NCBI GenBank assembly: GCA_947565475.1
Contig: CANOGI010000085.1
Span: forward strand, 1-8,453
Direction: 5' to 3'
From: an uncultured Eubacteriaceae bacterium
GTDB lineage: Bacteria > Bacillota > Clostridia > Lachnospirales > CAG-274
DNA: 8,453 bases
Positions within the stretch are counted from its first letter, which is position 1, and every line of letters begins with the position of its first letter. The notes under the pieces were generated by a model, which saw only the letters and a program-made list of their open reading frames with translations, was not told where the DNA came from and ran no database searches. Shown piece by piece: positions 1-6,035 of the stretch. Made by a program: the position numbers and the translations under genes.

Positions 1-240
1 CAAAAATAATTTTAATCTCGCCTCCTTTTGTTTATTTTCAAGTAGTTTGACTATATAAATCCAATAAAAAGAATACCAAATAAATTTTAATAAACCAGAT
101 ATATTAAAATTCTTTTTTATTATATTAGTTCTCGCTAAAAATCTATCAAATCATTATAGAAAACCACATACCTTGCTTTCTTTCCATATCTAAATATTGA
201 CAACACCCATACATTCTATAACGCTCTTTATTCCATATAC
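1..240. other. AT-rich intergenic DNA, no gene seen
   Basis: I see no open frame of convincing length, no RNA gene and no clear repeat here. On the minus strand, positions 30-21 read as a good Shine-Dalgarno sequence (AAAAGGAGG). However, no ATG or GTG follows at normal spacing before the window edge, so I do not call a gene start from it. Confidence 0.5.
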
Positions 241-275
241 ATAAAAATACCCGATAATTATATTATCGGGTATTT
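241..275 (-). terminator. Rho-independent terminator of the tRNA-Arg gene
   Basis: Positions 245-258 and 262-275 form a perfect 14-bp inverted repeat with a 3-nt loop; the stem core is ACCCGATAAT. Read on the minus strand, the hairpin ends in a short U-rich stretch (complement of the A5 run at 243-247). It starts about 6 nt after the 3' end of the minus-strand tRNA gene, where a terminator is expected. The stem is symmetrical, so it may also act on plus-strand readthrough, but no plus-strand gene ends here. Confidence 0.75.
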
Positions 276-280
276 AAAAC

Positions 281-353
281 GTGCATGAAAGGATTCGAAC
301 CCTCGGCCTTCTGGTCCGTAGCCAGACGCTCTATCCAGCTGAGCTACATGCAC
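281..353 (-). tRNA. tRNA-Arg (anticodon ACG)
   Basis: On the minus strand this 73-nt segment folds as a complete tRNA. The acceptor stem is GTGCATG pairing perfectly with CATGCAC. The D arm reads GCTCAGCTGGATAGAGC. The anticodon stem TCTGG/CCAGA encloses the loop CTACGGA, giving anticodon ACG. The T arm has the loop TTCGAAT, with some G-U pairs in its stem (GAGGG/CCTTT). The 3' CCA is not encoded, so it must be added after transcription. Anticodon ACG is normally edited to ICG by TadA and then reads CGU, CGC and CGA codons. The gene is transcribed alone, divergently from ktrB. Confidence 0.96.
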
Positions 354-375
354 ATAAACAAATATAACGTCGTAT

Positions 376-384
376 ATTATATCA
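376..384 (-). promoter_or_regulatory. Extended -10 promoter of tRNA-Arg
   Basis: The minus strand reads TGATATAAT from 384 to 376, an extended -10 (TGn plus a perfect TATAAT). Its predicted start site is about 15 nt before the tRNA 5' end. No good -35 hexamer is visible 16-18 nt upstream, which is tolerated when the TGn extension is present. Confidence 0.6.
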
Positions 385-473
385 TATTCACGACTTAAAT
401 TAGTATACTACAGTTTTTAATTTCTGTCAAGGATTTTTATCTTTATTTTTCAAAATTTTCAAAAAAAATTTCT

Positions 474-502
474 TTGTCATATTAAATAGTTTATGGTATA
501 AT
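474..502 (+). promoter_or_regulatory. Sigma-A promoter of ktrB
   Basis: The -35 box TTGTCA (474-479) is followed after exactly 17 nt by TATAAT (497-502), preceded by TGG as an extended -10. This is one base from the housekeeping consensus in the -35 and perfect in the -10. The predicted start near 509 leaves a leader of about 30 nt, too short for a ydaO-type c-di-AMP riboswitch, and I see none upstream. Confidence 0.8.
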
Positions 503-540
503 ATACAAAACATCTTTTTTTAAGAAGGGAAATTTTTCAA

Positions 541-1932
541 ATGATAAGAAAAATTTTTAAAATACTCAGCCCTACACAAATAATAGTTATGGGTTTTTTA
601 ATATTAAATTTGATAGGAACGTTACTTTTAATAATGCCCTTTTCTTCCTCAACAGGTAGAGAAACATCTTTTATAGACGCGCTTTTCACCTCGACTTCCG
701 CTTTATGCGTAACAGGTTTATCCACTGTAAATACTCTGGCGCATTGGTCGTTATTTGGAAAATTTGTAATACTGTTTTTAATCCAAATAGGCGGTATAGG
801 TTTTATGACAGTTGTAACAAGCATACTTGTCATACTAGGTAAAAAAATAACATTAAAAGAACGAATTGTTATGCAGGAATCCTTTAATCTCGATACTTTT
901 CAGGGAATGGTATCTTTTACAAAAAAAATAGTAAAAGGAACATTATTTTTTGAGACAGTTGGAGCCATATTGCTTTCTTTAAGATTTATTCCTGATTTTG
1001 GATTTTTCAAAGGCGTGTTATACGGTTTTTTTCATTCTATATCCGCGTTTTGCAATGCGGGTTTTGATATTTTAGGGAATAATAGTCTCGCTTCATACTC
1101 AAGTGATTTATATATAAATGTAGTTATAGCTTTACTTATAATAATAGGCGGTCTCGGTTTTATAGTATGGGTTGACATAGTAAAGATTTTTAAAGATGAA
1201 AAAACAAAAAAATTTCCCTTAAAAAACAAAATTCAAAACCTTTCGTTACAAAGTAAACTTGTTTTATCAATAACACTATCCCTTATTGTTTTTGGGTGGA
1301 TATATATTTTTTTGAGCGAATACGATAATCCATCTACATTAGGCGATATGAATTTTTTTGAGAAACTTATAGCGTCATTTTTCCAATCCGTAACTTTTAG
1401 AACCGCTGGATATACAACAATAGATCAAGGCGGCCTTACTTATGCCGCTAAATTTTTGGGAATCATTCTTATGCTAATCGGAGGTTCATCGGGAAGCACA
1501 GCGGGAGGAATAAAAACCGTGACAATCGGAGCGGTTTTGGCGGCAGTCATTTCCGTAATAAAAGGCAGGGATTCTGTTTGCGTTTTTAAAAAGAGCATCT
1601 CTTTTAATACCGTTCAAAAAGCGCTTACAGTTATAATTATGATGATAGGCTTTTTAATCGTTTTATCAATAGCGTTGTCGTTTACTGAAAAAAATATTGA
1701 GTACGAGTATGAATTTATAGATTTATTCTTTGAGGCCTCGTCAGCTTTGGGAACTGTGGGACTTACAACAGGAATAACACCGTATCTCTCAATCTTAGGC
1801 AAAATATTTATATGCGTAGGTATGTTTGTGGGAAGACTTGGTCCTGTTACAATCGCTATAGCTCTTTCATCAAAAAAAGATTTGGGGAAAAATCTTCTTC
1901 ATTACCCAGAAGAAAAAATATTTGTTGGTTAA
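541..1932 (+). CDS. ktrB: KtrB/TrkH-family K+ uptake channel subunit
   Basis: This 463-residue integral membrane protein is the K+-translocating subunit of a Ktr system. It works as a dimer on a cytosolic ring of KtrA. The four membrane-pore-membrane repeats are visible through their selectivity-filter segments: ALCVTGLST (54-62), AFCNAGFD (169-176), TFRTAGYTT (285-293) and ALGTVGLTTG (402-411). Each carries the conserved filter glycine. The glycine- and serine-rich intramembrane gate of the third repeat is GGSSGSTAGGIKT (314-326). The C-terminus YPEEKIFVG is characteristic of KtrB rather than TrkH, as is the length of about 450-460 residues. The ATG is preceded by AGAAGGG with about 10 nt of spacing and lies about 30 nt after a strong promoter. 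The partner gene ktrA follows on the same strand after a 166-nt gap. Ktr systems usually use Na+ as coupling ion (family knowledge, not visible here). Confidence 0.96.
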   Translation: MIRKIFKILSPTQIIVMGFLILNLIGTLLLIMPFSSSTGRETSFIDALFTSTSALCVTGLSTVNTLAHWSLFGKFVILFLIQIGGIGFMTVVTSILVILGKKITLKERIVMQESFNLDTFQGMVSFTKKIVKGTLFFETVGAILLSLRFIPDFGFFKGVLYGFFHSISAFCNAGFDILGNNSLASYSSDLYINVVIALLIIIGGLGFIVWVDIVKIFKDEKTKKFPLKNKIQNLSLQSKLVLSITLSLIVFGWIYIFLSEYDNPSTLGDMNFFEKLIASFFQSVTFRTAGYTTIDQGGLTYAAKFLGIILMLIGGSSGSTAGGIKTVTIGAVLAAVISVIKGRDSVCVFKKSISFNTVQKALTVIIMMIGFLIVLSIALSFTEKNIEYEYEFIDLFFEASSALGTVGLTTGITPYLSILGKIFICVGMFVGRLGPVTIAIALSSKKDLGKNLLHYPEEKIFVG

Positions 1933-1964
1933 AGCGATAGTGACACTATATGATTATTGTCGCT
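1933..1964 (+). promoter_or_regulatory. Hairpin directly after the ktrB stop codon
   Basis: AGCGATAGT (1933-1941) can pair with ATTGTCGCT (1956-1964) over nine base pairs, two of them G-U. The overlapping segment 1937-1949 is also a short palindrome, ATAGTG-A-CACTAT. No U-run follows, so it does not look like a terminator. It may protect the ktrB message 3' end or be an operator, but this is inference only. Confidence 0.35.
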
Positions 1965-2034
1965 AAAGGTCAAAAACAGCCGTCATTTAGAAATATACAC
2001 ATCTAACGTGAGTACGGTTTAACAGAAACTTTAT

Positions 2035-2063
2035 ATATTCGGCAAATCTTTATTGCCGAATAT
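2035..2063 (+). promoter_or_regulatory. Perfect 11-bp hairpin upstream of ktrA
   Basis: ATATTCGGCAA (2035-2045) and TTGCCGAATAT (2053-2063) form a perfect 11-bp stem with a 7-nt loop. It ends 18 nt before the ktrA Shine-Dalgarno sequence. The bases after it are ACAATAAAAATT on the plus strand, with no U-run, so intrinsic termination is unlikely. It may be an mRNA processing or stability element or a protein-binding site. I could not find a convincing promoter for ktrA in this gap, so co-transcription from the ktrB promoter is the simplest view. Confidence 0.45.
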
Positions 2064-2098
2064 TACAATAAAAATTACATAAGAGGAGTATATCAGTT

Positions 2099-2749
2099 AT
2101 GTCTAAAAGTAAACAATTCGCGATATTAGGGCTGGGGAGATTTGGACAAAGCATTGCTAAAACTCTTGTCGATAACGGATGTGATGTTTTATGTGTCGAT
2201 AAAAATATAGACGCTGTAAACGAAATGAGTAAATACGCGAGCAACGTAACAAGAGCGGACGTCGCGGATGTCCACGCGATGTCTGCTCTTGGGTTAAATA
2301 ATTTTGATGTCGTAATAATAGCTATAGGAGAGAATATGGAAGCTGGAATTATGGCGACTCTTATAGCGAAAGAAATGGGAGTTCAAAATGTAATAACAAA
2401 AGCAAAAAATGAAATTCAAAAATCAATACTTCAAAAAGTTGGCGCTGACAGAGTAGTTCTTCCGGAAAAAGATATGGGAATAAGAATCGCCACAAGTCTT
2501 ATAACATCAAATATAATAGATTTCATAAGTCTTTCGGACAAATTCACAATAGCCGAAATTGAACCCCGCAAAGAATGGATAGACGTATCCCTAAAAAAAT
2601 CAAACATACGAGCAGAACACAGACTTAACGTTGTCGCTATAAAAAGAAATAACGATATAATTGTTTCTCCAAAAGCAGAGGAGATTATACAAAAAGATGA
2701 TATCTTAGTAATAATAGGCACAATAGCCGATATTCAGAAAACAAAGTAA
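2099..2749 (+). CDS. ktrA: KtrA/TrkA cytosolic gating subunit of K+ uptake
   Basis: This 216-residue soluble protein has the two-domain layout of KtrA. The N-terminal RCK_N Rossmann fold (about 6-125) has the nucleotide-binding loop GLGRFG (11-16) and an acidic residue at the end of the second strand (D34 in VDKN). The C-terminal RCK_C domain covers about 135-216. In characterised KtrA the N-domain binds ATP or ADP and switches the KtrB channel, and the RCK_C domain binds the second messenger c-di-AMP, which shuts uptake. The c-di-AMP link is family knowledge, not shown by this sequence. The length matches the usual 215-225 residues. The ATG has AGAGGAG 10 nt upstream. The next gene begins 12 nt after the stop codon and uses an RBS that overlaps it, so the two are very likely in one transcript. 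Confidence 0.95.
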   Translation: MSKSKQFAILGLGRFGQSIAKTLVDNGCDVLCVDKNIDAVNEMSKYASNVTRADVADVHAMSALGLNNFDVVIIAIGENMEAGIMATLIAKEMGVQNVITKAKNEIQKSILQKVGADRVVLPEKDMGIRIATSLITSNIIDFISLSDKFTIAEIEPRKEWIDVSLKKSNIRAEHRLNVVAIKRNNDIIVSPKAEEIIQKDDILVIIGTIADIQKTK

Positions 2750-2752
2750 GGA
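2747..2752 (+). promoter_or_regulatory. RBS overlapping the ktrA stop codon
   Basis: TAAGGA contains both the ktrA stop codon TAA (2747-2749) and the ribosome binding site of the methyltransferase gene, 9 nt before its ATG. Ribosomes finishing ktrA would be placed to start the next gene, so translational coupling is likely. Confidence 0.6.
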
Positions 2753-2761
2753 ATTTTAACA

Positions 2762-3574
2762 ATGTCTGAAATAATAAATATAACAAGCGCTCAAAACAAA
2801 TATATAAAACAAATAAATTTTTTAAGAACAAAAAAGGAAAGAGATAGAACAAAACTGTTTATCGCAGAGGGAGAAAGACTTATATATGAAATTCCTCCAG
2901 ATTGGAAAACTAAATATGTTATAACGTCTAAAAGTTATTTCACCTCAACAGATAAAAAGAAACTTTTAAAAAACTTTCCAAAAAGCGAAATTTTTACAAT
3001 TACAGACGAACTTTTTAAAAAAATATCAGATACAGTTACACCACAGGGCATTTTAGCGGTTTGCGAACAAAAAATATTTGATGAAAAAACCCTTTTTGAG
3101 AAAAAAAATCCTTTTTTTCTTTTGCTTGAAAAAGTACGCGACCCTGGAAATATGGGTACTTTAATAAGAACGGCTGACGCCGCCGGTGTTGATGGAATTT
3201 TTTTATCAAAAGGCTGTGTTGATTTATATAACAATAAGGTTATAAGAGCGACTATGGGTTCCATTTTTCATATTCCTATTATTATAAATTGTGATTTCAA
3301 TAACTTAATAGCCTTATTAAGAAATAAAAATATAAACATTTTCGCGGCGCATTTAAAAGGCAATATACTACCATACGAAATAGACTTGACAAAAGGTTGC
3401 GGATTGCTTATAGGAAATGAGGCAACTGGTCTTTCAGACAAAACTTCTGAAAAGGCGACGTCTCTTATTAAGATTCCAATGCCCGGAAAAGCTGAATCCA
3501 TAAACGCCTCAATAGCCGGAAGCATATTTATTTACGAAGCCGTACGACAACGTGTAAGTGTATCCGAAAACTAA
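2762..3574 (+). CDS. SpoU/TrmH-family RNA 2'-O-ribose methyltransferase
   Basis: This 270-residue protein probably transfers a methyl group from S-adenosylmethionine to a ribose 2'-OH in rRNA or tRNA. The N-terminal part (about 1-105) fits the SpoU substrate-binding domain seen in RlmB-like members. The catalytic SPOUT domain follows with all three motifs: motif 1 KVRDPGNMGTLIRTADAAG (124-142, catalytic Arg R136), motif 2 LLIGNEATGLS (215-225, E220), and motif 3 from IPMPGKAESINAS (238-250) on to YEAVRQR (258-264), which form the knotted AdoMet site. The family is certain; the target nucleotide is not, so no symbol is given. The gene is coupled to ktrA by an RBS overlapping the ktrA stop codon. 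The last codons (VSVSEN and the stop) coincide with the left end of a repeated element at 3557, so the natural C-terminus was probably altered slightly. All catalytic motifs lie upstream of that junction. Confidence 0.93.
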   Translation: MSEIINITSAQNKYIKQINFLRTKKERDRTKLFIAEGERLIYEIPPDWKTKYVITSKSYFTSTDKKKLLKNFPKSEIFTITDELFKKISDTVTPQGILAVCEQKIFDEKTLFEKKNPFFLLLEKVRDPGNMGTLIRTADAAGVDGIFLSKGCVDLYNNKVIRATMGSIFHIPIIINCDFNNLIALLRNKNINIFAAHLKGNILPYEIDLTKGCGLLIGNEATGLSDKTSEKATSLIKIPMPGKAESINASIAGSIFIYEAVRQRVSVSEN

Positions 3575-3797
3575 GTCACCTAAAAATATGAGCAAATTAA
3601 AAAGTTTTTATATATTTTTTATAATCTTTGTGCTATTTACAACAATCTCAATTTAATCTGACAAAAAATTATTTACACCAGAATTGTTATAGGTTTTTTA
3701 AAAAATATTTATATAAAACTGTCGATAATTTTCAAATACACTTTTATTAATAACTCAAGTTTAACAATAATCCTCAATTTTTTCAGACCCACTCTAA
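3557..3797. mobile_element. MITE-like inverted-repeat element, copy 1
   Basis: The left end 3557-3574 matches the left end of copy 2 (4425-4442) at 17 of 18 bases; the core is GTATCCGAAAACTAA here and GTATCTGAAAACTAA there. The right end 3780-3797, reverse-complemented, reads TTAGAGTGGGTCTGAAAA and matches the left arm of copy 2 at 16 of 18 bases. A subterminal block CAAGTTTAACAATAA (3756-3770) recurs in copy 2 (4522-4536) with one change, at nearly the same distance from the right end. A further end-like sequence sits inside at 3729-3742 (complement AGTGTATTTGAAAA), so the real right boundary may be there or the element may be composite. I see no open frame inside. It fills the whole gap between the methyltransferase and deaminase genes. 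Confidence 0.6.
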
Positions 3798-3822
3798 TAT
3801 AATTTTCAGAAAGGAAAAAATT

Positions 3823-4272
3823 ATGAACAGAATTGGTTGGGACGAGTATTTTATGTCAATGGCGGAACTCGCAAGCAAAAGATCAACTTGTTTAAGACGA
3901 CAAGTCGGGGCCGTAATTGTAAAAGATAATCAAGTTTTAGCGACTGGATATAACGGCGCTCCAAAAGGGCTCCCAAATTGCTGTGATTTAGGCGATTGTC
4001 TTCGTCAAAAAATGAATATTCCAAGCGGAGAACGTCATGAATTGTGCCGAGCGGTTCACGCGGAAAATAACGCTATAACTCAGTGCGCTGTAAATGGTGT
4101 CTCCTGCAAAGGCGGAACAATTTATATAACAGACAGCCCCTGTATAATGTGTTTAAAACAAATTATAAACGCCGGAATAAAAAAAATTGTCGCTCTTGAA
4201 ATTTATCCTGATAAGATGAGTCAAGAAATGCTTAGTGCTTGCAATATAGAGTTTATAAAATATAAAAAATAA
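3823..4272 (+). CDS. Deoxycytidylate (dCMP) deaminase
   Basis: This 149-residue zinc enzyme deaminates dCMP to dUMP, feeding thymidylate synthesis. The cytidine/deoxycytidylate deaminase fold is shown by the GYNGAP segment (42-47), the zinc-binding HAE motif with catalytic glutamate (H79, E81, in HAENN) and the second zinc motif PCIMC (C107 and C110). The extra cysteines and histidine between 53 and 75 are typical of the dCMP deaminase branch rather than tRNA or guanine deaminases. The length fits short bacterial dCMP deaminases; the B. subtilis ComEB protein is a longer relative. AAAGGA lies 7 nt before the ATG. A TATAAT at 3798-3803, just outside the repeat element, is too close to the RBS to be a comfortable promoter. 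Both flanks of the gene carry copies of the same inverted-repeat element, so the gene is locally isolated from its neighbours. Confidence 0.94.
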   Translation: MNRIGWDEYFMSMAELASKRSTCLRRQVGAVIVKDNQVLATGYNGAPKGLPNCCDLGDCLRQKMNIPSGERHELCRAVHAENNAITQCAVNGVSCKGGTIYITDSPCIMCLKQIINAGIKKIVALEIYPDKMSQEMLSACNIEFIKYKK

Positions 4273-4420
4273 AGCCACTAATACTAAATTTTTTTAGATA
4301 TGGCAAATTACATAAATAATATACGCTCAGCAAACAAAATAAAATTTTAAACACATTACTTTAGATATTATTGAATTTGTATAAATGAATAATTTTTAAA
4401 TTTGATATTTTATATCTTTT
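4273..4420. other. AT-rich gap after the deaminase gene
   Basis: No gene is seen. Just after the deaminase stop, 4274-4304 can form an interrupted hairpin (GCCA with TGGC outside, CTAAA with TTTAG inside). Near the end, GATAT/ATATC (4404-4416) is followed by T6 (4417-4422). Either could weakly end the deaminase transcript, but the stems are short and AT-rich, so I do not call a terminator. Confidence 0.35.
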
Positions 4421-4561
4421 TTAGAGTGTATCTGAAAACTAAAATACACACAAAAAATAAAATTGTATTATTTCCATTTTATTTTCACAACTTTTTGGAC
4501 ATTCTATATTTCTAAACCTTACAAATTTAACAATAACTTATGGTTTTCAGATACGCTATAA
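4421..4561. mobile_element. MITE-like inverted-repeat element, copy 2
   Basis: A 19-bp terminal inverted repeat with two mismatches bounds this 141-bp segment. The left arm is 4421-4439 (TTAGAGTGTATCTGAAAAC). The right arm is 4543-4561, whose complement is TTATAGCGTATCTGAAAAC. The 12-bp core GTATCTGAAAAC is perfect in both arms. Inside, AAAATAAAAT (4454-4463) and ATTTTATTTT (4476-4485) form a second hairpin. The segment is too short to code for a transposase, so any movement would depend on an enzyme encoded elsewhere. The outer TTA/TAA bases could be part of the arms or a short target duplication. The ends resemble in style those of some IS5-like elements, but I cannot assign the family. Confidence 0.65.
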
Positions 4562-4850
4562 TATAGCAAAATTTCATATTTTTTATTCTCTTTAATCAAA
4601 CCTCACACATCAATATTATAATAATTACCGAAAATATTTTAATAAAATTTATTAACGCTCTACCAAATATAGAATTTAAGTAAATCACAGGTTTTTCAGA
4701 TATTTATATTAATATCCACACAAACTATCTCTCAAAACTAAACGGACAACTTTTTTACCTCACTAAAGTTGAAAATATAAAAAATCACATGAGAATTTGA
4801 AAAATTTTAAATAAAATAATTTTTTTCTTTCTTGAGTATATTAAAATAAC
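4562..4850. other. AT-rich intergenic DNA, no gene seen
   Basis: No coding frame or RNA gene is visible. A weak relative of the repeat-element end occurs at 4692-4702 (TTTTTCAGATA), but it has no clear partner and may be chance in such AT-rich DNA. Confidence 0.4.
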
Positions 4851-4868
4851 TGTATAATTAATTATACA
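4851..4868. repeat. 18-bp perfect palindrome over a stop codon
   Basis: TGTATAATTAATTATACA reads the same on both strands. It covers the last two codons and the stop codon (4862-4864) of the minus-strand coiled-coil gene. It has no loop and no strong U-run, so it is not a standard terminator. It could be a protein-binding site or chance in AT-rich DNA. Confidence 0.5.
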
Positions 4869-5494
4869 ATAAGACGTCCTTTAGAAACAAAATAATAATA
4901 GCCATAAGACGTAGACGCTATACGACAAGCTTCAATAACCTGTATTTTCCCTTGATTTTTTTTATCTATATAAAAAAAGCTTTCTAAATATCTTAAATTA
5001 TCATTCCCCAAATCCTTAATTGGAAAAACATCAAAATACCCGTCAGAAGAATCTACCTTGTAAAAAAATTTGTTTCTATCATCAGCGCTTAAATCTTCCA
5101 TAACTTTATCTCCGCTACTGTAATTAAGCTTTGTTTTTAAAAACCTTCTATCAATTTTCCCAAGATTAAAAAGCCTAACATTTTCTTCTATTTTATCTCT
5201 GTTTACAACACTTTCTTCTAATTTCATATTTCCATTATTAATAAAATTAGAATTATCTCTATTTTTCTTTAACTCTCTTATCTCTATTTTTATTTTTAAA
5301 ATTTCATCTTCCCTATCTCTGACAATTTTTTCTAATGTTTCTATTTTATTAGTTAATAAATCAATTTGAGTTTTTCTAAACTTTTCAAGTTTTTCATCCA
5401 TTCCCATTATTATAGAACCAGCAATTTTTTTTATATCCTCACTGAAATAATCAAACAGTTCTTTTTTTACTTTTTCCGTTCCCTTTTCGTCCAA
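4862..5494 (-). CDS. Coiled-coil protein with shared C-terminal domain, function unknown
   Basis: I do not recognise this 210-residue protein. No signal peptide or membrane span is visible, so it is probably cytoplasmic. Residues about 33-78 are rich in Glu, Lys and Leu/Ile with heptad spacing, indicating a coiled coil. A polar linker (about 79-100) leads to a C-terminal domain (about 107-210) with FFYKV, YFDVFPIK, LRYLESFF, IEAC and YYYFVSKG. The same landmarks occur in the C-terminus of the membrane-anchored protein at the right edge of the window, so the two are probably distant paralogues. The chosen start is TTG: GGAG lies 5 nt upstream and no ATG or GTG is well placed. The first ATG inside the frame would be residue 30 and would remove the N-terminal helix. 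The gene stands alone on the minus strand, with long AT-rich gaps on both sides. Confidence 0.75.
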   Translation of the reverse strand: MDEKGTEKVKKELFDYFSEDIKKIAGSIIMGMDEKLEKFRKTQIDLLTNKIETLEKIVRDREDEILKIKIEIRELKKNRDNSNFINNGNMKLEESVVNRDKIEENVRLFNLGKIDRRFLKTKLNYSSGDKVMEDLSADDRNKFFYKVDSSDGYFDVFPIKDLGNDNLRYLESFFYIDKKNQGKIQVIEACRIASTSYGYYYFVSKGRLIV

Positions 5495-5600
5495 ATCAAC
5501 TCCGCCCTTCTACAATAAAATAATAATATTCTTCTAAAATTCTTAAATATATCGTAAGTATATTTAAAAAATTTTTTAAAGTCACCAAAACTACACCTTA

Positions 5601-5660
5601 TGTCTACCGACTTAGGACATATGGACAAGTGGCAAAGCTAAATTTCACAATCAAGCCGAT
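5601..5660 (+). mobile_element. Possible decayed IS21-type element end
   Basis: A GC-richer stretch starts with TGTCTACCGACTTAGGACAT and continues with GTGGCAAAGCTAAATTTCAC. Terminal regions of IS21-family elements often begin TGT and carry GTGGCAAA-N-TTTGAC-like repeats, which this resembles from memory. No istA or istB sequence, second end or target duplication is visible, so it would be an orphan end at best. Confidence 0.25.
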
Positions 5661-5892
5661 AACAACCGTAAAAAATAAATTTTAGCCATTAAATATTTTA
5701 TTTTTAAGTTATTTAATCATAAATTTAAAACTTTTTTAGAGAAATCCAGTACAAAGGACACTAAAATAATTTTTCAAATTTAAAATTTCCACTATAAAAT
5801 TATTTTTTATTGATTTTATATACCAATATGATCTTATAACTTCTTGCAATTGTTTATAAAAGCGTGTAAGAAGTCTGTATTTTCAAGGATTT

Positions 5893-5931
5893 CCCCATTT
5901 ATTGCTTGTATCCCCCCATATTGCTTATAAT
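5893..5931. repeat. Imperfect tandem repeat of about 19 bp, two copies
   Basis: CCCCATTTATTGCTTGTAT (5893-5911) is followed by CCCCATATTGCTTATAAT (5914-5931), a near copy with small deletions and substitutions. C-runs are rare in this AT-rich gap, so the resemblance is unlikely to be noise. No function is evident. Confidence 0.5.
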
Positions 5932-5984
5932 TTGATTTTATAAAATTAGGTACCATTTTAGCGCTATAAATAAGACAAATATAC

Positions 5985-6035
5985 ATAAGAATGAGCGGTG
6001 CTATCACTCACAAAGGCAGTTTATAACACCCTTAT
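5985..6035. other. Hairpin-forming segment, possible RNA or element end
   Basis: GGTGCTAT (5997-6004) can pair with ATAACACC (6023-6030; one G-T), and ATAAG (5985-5989) with CTTAT (6031-6035), giving an interrupted stem around an 18-nt loop. The patch is more GC-rich than its flanks. It could be a small RNA or a structured end of a decayed insertion sequence. No promoter or terminator supports an RNA gene. Confidence 0.3.

Noticed and set aside
1..30. Good Shine-Dalgarno sequence on the minus strand at 30-21
   Set aside because: No ATG or GTG follows within normal spacing before the window edge. A TTG at 3-1 is 17 nt away, too far to support a gene start.
354..540. c-di-AMP (ydaO-type) riboswitch upstream of ktrB, which is common for this family in Firmicutes
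   Set aside because: The predicted leader is only about 30 nt and the upstream sequence shows no such fold.
537..833. Minus-strand open frames inside ktrB, ktrA and the methyltransferase gene (for example 537-833, 2431-2721, 2935-3264)
   Set aside because: They are antisense shadows of well-supported genes, with no RBS and no family-like sequence.
3798..3803. TATAAT as promoter of the deaminase gene
   Set aside because: Its start site would fall at about 3810, on the ribosome binding site itself, and no -35 hexamer is present.
4404..4422. GATAT-TTT-ATATC followed by T6 as a terminator of the deaminase gene
   Set aside because: A 5-bp stem of almost only A-T pairs is too weak to call.
4692..4703. 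Third copy of the repeat-element end (TTTTTCAGATA)
   Set aside because: Only about 10 bases match, with no convincing partner end; chance is likely in this composition.
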